Of a stretch of 64,000 bases of DNA, positions 59,493-64,000 are shown piece after piece (the stretch's first letter is position 1; the number at the start of each line of letters is the position of its first letter). Source of the DNA: Streptomyces geranii (GTDB lineage: Bacteria > Actinomycetota > Actinomycetes > Streptomycetales > Streptomycetaceae); NCBI RefSeq assembly GCF_002954775.1, contig NZ_PJME01000041.1:24892-88891 (forward strand), in the 5' to 3' direction. The notes under the pieces were generated by a model that ran no database searches, was not told the origin of the DNA, and saw only the letters and a list, made by a program, of their open reading frames with translations. Position numbers and translations under genes: made by a program.

Positions 59493-60385
59493 CCGAGCCC
59501 GCAACTACTGAGCCCGCGGTCGCCGAGTCCGCAGCTACAGAGCCCGCCGCTATCGAGCCTGCGGTCACCGAGTCCGTAGCCACCGAGCCCGTCGTCGACG
59601 CACCGCCCCCGGTGCGGAAGGACCGCCGGGCCCTGCGGGCAGCCCTGCGCTGGACCGCCGCCGTGGTCGTCTTCGCGGTCGTCGGGGCGTCGGCGGCGTA
59701 CGGGATCACGCGGTTGGAGCGTACGGACGTACCGGGGCTGTCGACCGCGTCGGACGGGCGCTGGGTGTACCCGGAGATCACCCTGCCGCCGCTGCCGTCC
59801 GGCAGTCCCGGGCCGTTCGCCGACGGGAACACGGGCGGTGTCCACTACGCCGACCTGCGCGCCCTGGTCCTGCCCGCACCCGAGGGCGCGACGGAGGACA
59901 AGGCGCTGCGCGGCTCGGACGGGTGGCTCGCGCCCCGGGTCCTTCTGACGGAGTTCGCCGAGGCGGGGGAACGGGACACGTTCCGGCAGAAGCTCGTCGA
60001 CGACGGCCTGCGCCACATCGCGGCGCGCGGCTGGACCACCGAGGACGGCACGCACACCCGTATCTACCTGCTCCGCTTCGAGAGCGCGGCCGTCGTGGAC
60101 GACCTGTTCGCCGCCGACTTCGCCGCGTTCAGCAGCTCGGGACTCCAGATGCGCGGCACCGAACAGGCCGAGGTCGACGAGGACTTCCCCGAGCAGGCCG
60201 CCCGTACCGAGGACATCCAGCCGGCCGTGTACGTCGAGTCCGAGCCGTACGGCGCCGAGCAGGTCCGTTACGCCTACCTCGCGGCCGGGGACACCCTCGC
60301 GCTGATCATGCAGTCCCGGAAGGGCGAGGCCCTGGCCGTCCCCTTCCAGCAGACGGTCACCCTCCAGGGTCAGCTGCTCGGCTGA
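59489..60385 (+). CDS. Membrane-anchored protein with Thr-Glu-Pro-Ala repeats, paralogue C
   Basis: 298 residues from the ATG at 59489. N-terminal repeats T-E-P-A-V and E-S-A-A-T-E-P-A, basic K-D-R-R-A-L-R-A-A-L, membrane segment (about 55-73), extracellular domain with R-G-S-D-G-W-L-A-P-R and V-Y-V-E-S-E-P-Y. Third of the set; the three genes are translationally coupled and probably form one complex. Confidence 0.75.
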   Translation: MTEPATTEPAVAESAATEPAAIEPAVTESVATEPVVDAPPPVRKDRRALRAALRWTAAVVVFAVVGASAAYGITRLERTDVPGLSTASDGRWVYPEITLPPLPSGSPGPFADGNTGGVHYADLRALVLPAPEGATEDKALRGSDGWLAPRVLLTEFAEAGERDTFRQKLVDDGLRHIAARGWTTEDGTHTRIYLLRFESAAVVDDLFAADFAAFSSSGLQMRGTEQAEVDEDFPEQAARTEDIQPAVYVESEPYGAEQVRYAYLAAGDTLALIMQSRKGEALAVPFQQTVTLQGQLLG

Positions 60386-60472
60386 CCGCACCTGGCCGAG
60401 AGAGCCGGGCCCCGGCCGCGTAAGCTTGGGCCCGGCTCTTGTGCACCCAACCGATCGTCCGAGGAGCACCCC

Positions 60473-60574
60473 GTGCTTGAGGCATTCTTCGAAGCCCTGC
60501 TGGTTCTGGTCGCCGTCGGCGTTCTCGCCTTCGCCGGTCTGACGGTCAAGAAGCTGTACCAGGGTCAGCGCTGA
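60473..60574 (+). CDS. Single-pass small membrane protein
   Basis: 33 residues: MLEAFFEALLVLVAVGVL then A-F-A-G-L-T-V-K-K-L-Y-Q-G-Q-R. GTG start behind GAGGAG. One membrane helix and a basic C-terminal end. Conserved in Streptomyces (recalled) at this position. Unknown role; perhaps a subunit or regulator of a membrane complex. Confidence 0.7.
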   Translation: MLEAFFEALLVLVAVGVLAFAGLTVKKLYQGQR

Positions 60575-60619
60575 CCCCCGTCTGACCCCCGTCACCACGA
60601 ATCGCAGGAACTGCCGCTC

Positions 60620-61195
60620 ATGATCGAGATCCCCTCCGACCTGCACAAGGACCTTGTGCCGCTCGTCTTCCTGCTCGGCAAGTGGGCCGGCGCGGGCGTG
60701 CACGACTTCCCCGGCTCCGAGAAGTGCAACTTCGGGCAGGAGGTCACCTTCACCCACGACGGCCGTGACTTCCTGGAGTACCACTCCCACACCTGGGTGC
60801 TGGACGCCGACGGCGAGAAGGTCAGGCCCCTGGAGTCCGAGTCCGGCTACTGGCGCATCGACGCCGACCGCAAGGTCGAGGTCGTCATGGTCCGCCAGGA
60901 CGGCGTCGTCGAGGTCTGGTACGGCGAGCTGGCCGCCAAGAAGCCCCAGATCGACATCGTGACCGACGCGGTCGCGCGGACGGCGGCCTCGGGCCCGTAC
61001 ACGGGCGGCAAGCGGCTGTACGGGTACGTGCACAGCGACCTGATGTGGGTCGGCGAGAAGCAGACGCCGGACGTCGAGCTGCGCCCGTACATGTCGGCGC
61101 AGCTGAAGAAGGTCGTCACCCCGGAGGACGTCGAGCGCTGGGCGAAGGACCTGCCGGACGACATGCCGGACGACGGGATCGCTTTCTTCAAGTAG
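60620..61195 (+). CDS. Nitrobindin-like heme-binding protein (FABP/DUF1794 family)
   Basis: 191 residues. Beta-barrel with the family signature L-G-K-W-A-G-A-G (GxWxGxG) at about residues 19-26. Actinobacterial relatives bind heme and react with NO or peroxynitrite. The conserved C-terminal His expected as iron ligand was not clearly identified. Followed closely (16 bases) by nur. Confidence 0.85.
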   Translation: MIEIPSDLHKDLVPLVFLLGKWAGAGVHDFPGSEKCNFGQEVTFTHDGRDFLEYHSHTWVLDADGEKVRPLESESGYWRIDADRKVEVVMVRQDGVVEVWYGELAAKKPQIDIVTDAVARTAASGPYTGGKRLYGYVHSDLMWVGEKQTPDVELRPYMSAQLKKVVTPEDVERWAKDLPDDMPDDGIAFFK

Positions 61196-61211
61196 TCCTA
61201 GACTCTGTGGT

Positions 61212-61649
61212 GTGGTGAGCACCGATTGGCAGAGCGACCTCAGGCAGCGCGGTTACCGGCTGACGCCTCAGCGGCAGCTTGTGCTGGAGGCCGTGGACAC
61301 CCTTGAGCACGCGAGCCCCGACGACATCCTCGTGGAAGTGCGGAAGACGGCGTCGGGGGTCAACATCTCCACGGTCTACCGCACCCTGGAGCTGCTGGAG
61401 GAACTGGGCCTGGTCAGCCATGCCCATCTCGGGCACGGTGCGCCGACCTACCACCTCGCCGACCGGCACCACCACATCCACCTGGTCTGCCGTGACTGCG
61501 ACAACGTCATCGAGACGGATGTCTCCGTGGCCGCAGACTTCACCGCCAAGCTGCGCGAGACCTTCGGCTTCGAGACCGACATGAAGCACTTCGCGATCTT
61601 CGGCCGCTGCAAGGACTGCTCGCTCAAGGCTTCAACTACCGAGTCGTAG
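61212..61649 (+). CDS. nur: Nickel-responsive Fur-family regulator Nur
   Basis: 145 residues, matching Nur of S. coelicolor (SCO4180) as recalled. Winged helix with R-L-T-P-Q-R-Q-L-V-L-E-A-V and I-S-T-V-Y-R-T-L-E-L-L. Metal-rich region H-H-H-I-H-L-V-C-R-D-C; second C-K-D-C near the end. Nur represses nickel uptake and FeSOD and activates NiSOD. GTG start at 61212 or 61215. Confidence 0.92.
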   Translation: MVSTDWQSDLRQRGYRLTPQRQLVLEAVDTLEHASPDDILVEVRKTASGVNISTVYRTLELLEELGLVSHAHLGHGAPTYHLADRHHHIHLVCRDCDNVIETDVSVAADFTAKLRETFGFETDMKHFAIFGRCKDCSLKASTTES

Positions 61650-61671
61650 GCATCGTCGTAGGCTTGTGCCT

Positions 61672-62637
61672 ATGAAGAGCCCTCTGCTGTCCCTGCCCGG
61701 CGCCGTTTCCGCCGAGGGCGTGGACGAAGGTGTCGCCGCGCACTACGGCGAACTGTTCCGCGAACAGCGTGCCCTCGCCGAGGGCACCGGATTCGTCGAC
61801 CTCTCCCACCGGGGCGTCATCACCGTCACCGGCGACGACCGGCTGAGCTGGCTGCACCTGCTGCTCACCCAGCACGTCAGCGACCTGCCCGTGGGCGAGG
61901 CCACCGAGGCCCTGGTGCTGTCCGCGAACGGCCACATCGAGCACGCCCTGTATCTCGTCGACGACGGCACCACCACCTGGGCCCATGTCGAGCCCGGCAC
62001 CCAGGAGGCGCTGATCGCCTACCTGGAGTCGATGAAGTTCTTCTACCGGGTCGAAGTCGCCGACCGGACAGGCGAGTTCGCGGTCGTGCACCTCCCCGCG
62101 GGCGCGATCTCCGAGGTCCCGGCCGGCGTCGCCGTACGCGAGACCCCGTACGGACGCGACCTCTTCCTCCCGCGTGCAGACCTGGAGTCGTACGCGGCCC
62201 AGGCCGGACCGGCGGCGGGGCTGCTGGCGTACGAGGCGCTGCGGGTCGAGCAGCACCGCCCGCGCCTCGGCTTCGAGACCGACCACCGCACCATCCCGCA
62301 CGAGTTGGGCTGGATCGGTACGGCGGTGCATCTGCAGAAGGGCTGCTACCGGGGCCAGGAGACGGTCGCCCGCGTCCAGAACCTGGGCAAGCCGCCGCGC
62401 CGCCTGGTCTTCCTCCACCTCGACGGCAGCGAGGTCCACCTGCCACCGGCCGGCACCGAGATCCGCCTCGCGGACGACGGGCCCGAGGGCCGCAAGATCG
62501 GGTTCATCACGACGTCCGTACGCCACCACGAGCTGGGGCCGGTGGCGCTCGCGCTGGTGAAGCGGAACGTGGCGGTGGACGCGCGGCTGGTCGCCGATAC
62601 GACGGCTGCGGCGCAGGAGGTCGTGGTCGAGCCGTAG
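61672..62637 (+). CDS. ygfZ: Folate-binding YgfZ protein
   Basis: 321 residues from ATG 61672. GcvT-like folate-binding fold with the YgfZ signature K-G-C-Y-R-G-Q-E-T-V-A-R (about 225-236). Supports Fe-S cluster enzymes such as MiaB. 22 bases after nur. Confidence 0.93.
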   Translation: MKSPLLSLPGAVSAEGVDEGVAAHYGELFREQRALAEGTGFVDLSHRGVITVTGDDRLSWLHLLLTQHVSDLPVGEATEALVLSANGHIEHALYLVDDGTTTWAHVEPGTQEALIAYLESMKFFYRVEVADRTGEFAVVHLPAGAISEVPAGVAVRETPYGRDLFLPRADLESYAAQAGPAAGLLAYEALRVEQHRPRLGFETDHRTIPHELGWIGTAVHLQKGCYRGQETVARVQNLGKPPRRLVFLHLDGSEVHLPPAGTEIRLADDGPEGRKIGFITTSVRHHELGPVALALVKRNVAVDARLVADTTAAAQEVVVEP

Positions 62638-62673
62638 CGGTCGTATGCGGTTGTACGGTCGCTACGGCTGCTG

Positions 62674-63099
62674 CTACATCTCGATCAGTACGGTGAACGG
62701 GCCGTCGTTCGTCAGGGTCACCCGCATCTGGGCGCCGAAGCGGCCCGTCGCCACCGTCGCGCCCAGGGCGCGGAGTTGGGCGACCACCTCGTCGACGAGG
62801 GGTTCGGCCACGTCGCCCGGGGCAGCCGCGTTCCAGGTGGGGCGGCGGCCCTTGCGGGCGTCGCCGTACAGGGTGAACTGGCTGATGACCAGCAGCGGTG
62901 CGTCGATGTCCGAGCAGGACCGCTCGTCCGCGAGCATGCGAACCGACCAGAGTTTGCGGGCCAGTTGGGCCGCCTTCTCCTTCGTGTCCTCGTGCGTGAC
63001 CCCGACGAGGACGCACAGCCCCTCGCCGGTGATCTCGCCGGTCACCGCACCGTCCACGACGACGCTCGCGCCGTCCACTCTCTGCACCACCGCACGCAT
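62674..63099 (-). CDS. dtd: D-aminoacyl-tRNA deacylase
   Basis: 141 residues from ATG 63099 (MRAVVQRVDGASVVVDG). Removes D-amino acids from mischarged tRNA. Both catalytic-region motifs are present: S-Q-F-T-L-Y-G-D (about 73-80) and the G/N-P motif T-L-T-N-D-G-P-F-T-V (about 128-137). Convergent with ygfZ; divergent from rsiG. Confidence 0.95.
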   Translation of the reverse strand: MRAVVQRVDGASVVVDGAVTGEITGEGLCVLVGVTHEDTKEKAAQLARKLWSVRMLADERSCSDIDAPLLVISQFTLYGDARKGRRPTWNAAAPGDVAEPLVDEVVAQLRALGATVATGRFGAQMRVTLTNDGPFTVLIEM

Positions 63100-63278
63100 G
63101 CGTCCATCATGCCGTGCTCTTCGGACAGTCCGTGGACAGCCCGGGGACAGTCCGTCGCCGGATTCTAATTTGATCCTTAAGCCCCCATCTGGGGCCGTTC
63201 GGGGGCACTCGGTCACATAGCGGCCACTTGGGGTGGCACGATGCTCCCATTCGCCTGTCGAGGGGACGGTAGAGGCAC

Positions 63279-63902
63279 ATGAGCACACCGAGTACCGGGC
63301 GGCCTCATACGGCCGCCGCCGCCAGGCCGCCCGAGCAGCGCAAGGTCGGTTCGGTCGGTTCGGCCGCCGGTTCGGCAGTCGGCTCGCTGCTGGCCGTGGA
63401 GCCGCCCGAGTACGACCTGGCCGTGCTGCGGCTGTCCGAACTGCGCACCCTGCGCAAGGACGCCCAGCGGGACGAGGCGGACCTGAGTTACGTACGGCGG
63501 CTGCTGCAGGGCCGTATCGACATCCTGCGGGCGGAGTTGGCCCGGCGCGGGCCCACGTCCGTGGTGGCGGTGGGGGAGGGGTCGGTCGTCGAACGCCTGT
63601 CGGAGATCCTGACGGACGCACCTGCGCGGCAGCGGTCGTCGGCCCGGCACGTGACGCTGGGGACGCCGCACAGCGAGGAGTACGGGCGGCTGGCGGCGGA
63701 GATGCTGTCCGAGGTGGAGCTGTCGGATCTGGACGCGCGGACGGATGTGGAGCTGACGGCGGCGATGGGGAGGCTGGTGCGGTATGAGCAGCAGGTTTCT
63801 CGGCGTAGGCAGGGGTTGCAGCGGACGGCGGACGAGTGCAGTGGGGAGATCGCGCGGCGGTATCGGGAGGGGGAGGCTCAGGTGGAGGATCTGCTGATCT
63901 GA
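63279..63902 (+). CDS. rsiG: Anti-sigma factor RsiG, c-di-GMP-binding
   Basis: 207 residues. RsiG binds c-di-GMP and then sequesters the sporulation sigma factor WhiG. Two copies of E-x3-S-x2-R-x3-Q-x3-D are complete: E66-S70-R73-Q77-D81 and E170-S174-R177-Q181-D185, one in each helix of the antiparallel coiled coil. The N-terminal 40 residues are a disordered Gly/Ser/Ala region. This ties the window to the developmental control system of Streptomyces. Confidence 0.93.
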   Translation: MSTPSTGRPHTAAAARPPEQRKVGSVGSAAGSAVGSLLAVEPPEYDLAVLRLSELRTLRKDAQRDEADLSYVRRLLQGRIDILRAELARRGPTSVVAVGEGSVVERLSEILTDAPARQRSSARHVTLGTPHSEEYGRLAAEMLSEVELSDLDARTDVELTAAMGRLVRYEQQVSRRRQGLQRTADECSGEIARRYREGEAQVEDLLI

Positions 63903-63939
63903 GGGAGGGGGGTGACTGCGGTCTTTTCCTCGCCCCCGC

Positions 63940-64000
63940 CGCCCCTACCCGTCCCATCCTTCGGGGGCTCCGCCCCCGAACCCCCGTATCGCGCTGGACG
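63940..64000. repeat. Dispersed Streptomyces intergenic repeat at window end
   Basis: Contains the hairpin CGGGGGCTCCGCCCCCG (about 63962-63980) followed by AACCCCCGTATCGCGCTGG, a unit found between genes in many Streptomyces genomes (recalled). No gene seen from 63903 to the window end. Confidence 0.6.

Noticed and set aside
1..64000. tRNA, rRNA, CRISPR array, prophage, transposase or attachment site
   Set aside because: Looked for on both strands by eye; none recognised.

Overview
The window is very GC-rich, with strongly GC-biased third codon positions, frequent GTG starts and many 4-base ATGA/GTGA gene overlaps. Marker genes (mycothiol synthase, GlnR, the nickel regulator Nur, the c-di-GMP-responsive anti-sigma RsiG, XRE/DUF397 pairs) place it in the chromosome core of a Streptomyces. 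From memory, the gene content matches the S. coelicolor stretch around SCO4137-SCO4185 (pst, pit, ppk, mshD, glnR, sulfurtransferase, nur), interrupted here by accessory blocks. No rRNA, tRNA, CRISPR array, prophage or insertion sequence was recognised.

Layout. 1-4092: phosphate transporter operon pstSCAB (pstS is cut by the window edge). 4246-5767: a secreted peptidoglycan-binding protein and an ArsR-like regulator. 5788-10898: an accessory island with a SLOG-type protein, an XRE regulator, a GHKL ATPase and a three-gene graspetide (RiPP) cluster made of a precursor, an ATP-grasp ligase and a PIMT-like methyltransferase. 11064-12551: a secreted alpha/beta hydrolase. 12680-14306: low-affinity phosphate transport (Pit plus its DUF47 partner). 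14493-14856: CsoR with a perfect operator palindrome. 14896-20975: small proteins, a lipoprotein, then Nudix, CHAD and polyphosphate kinase genes. Phosphate uptake and polyphosphate handling therefore dominate the first 21 kb.

21287-24600: a YtrA-type GntR regulator with an ABC exporter and a perfect operator palindrome. 24675-27625: mshD and a secreted 5'-nucleotidase. 27843-34719: a second accessory island with two tandem Lys/Pro-rich peptide genes, an ABC exporter, an orphan response regulator, a PH-domain membrane protein, and a pectate lyase/pectinesterase fusion divergent from an AraC regulator. 34986-43376: a two-component system, an HtrA-like protease, a LacI regulator, GlnR, a hydrolase, a MoaD-like protein and a Q/Y-rich membrane protein. 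43513-52239: a sugar-type ABC importer with an M20 hydrolase, a metallo-beta-lactamase-fold hydrolase, an IclR regulator and a TIM-barrel-like protein, preceded by a near-perfect palindrome.

52297-54718: a DUF2993 protein, then a Cys-containing leader peptide upstream of a thiosulfate sulfurtransferase and DUF1416. 54804-57625: small conserved proteins plus an XRE/DUF397 pair in which DUF397 carries an internal duplication. 57739-60385: three tandem paralogous membrane-anchored proteins of unknown role. 60473-63902: a 33-residue membrane protein, a nitrobindin-like protein, Nur, YgfZ, D-aminoacyl-tRNA deacylase and RsiG. The window ends in a dispersed Streptomyces repeat.

The two most interesting accessory systems are the ATP-grasp/PIMT graspetide cluster (7854-10898) and the tandem KIAPVK peptide pair with its exporter (27843-30006).
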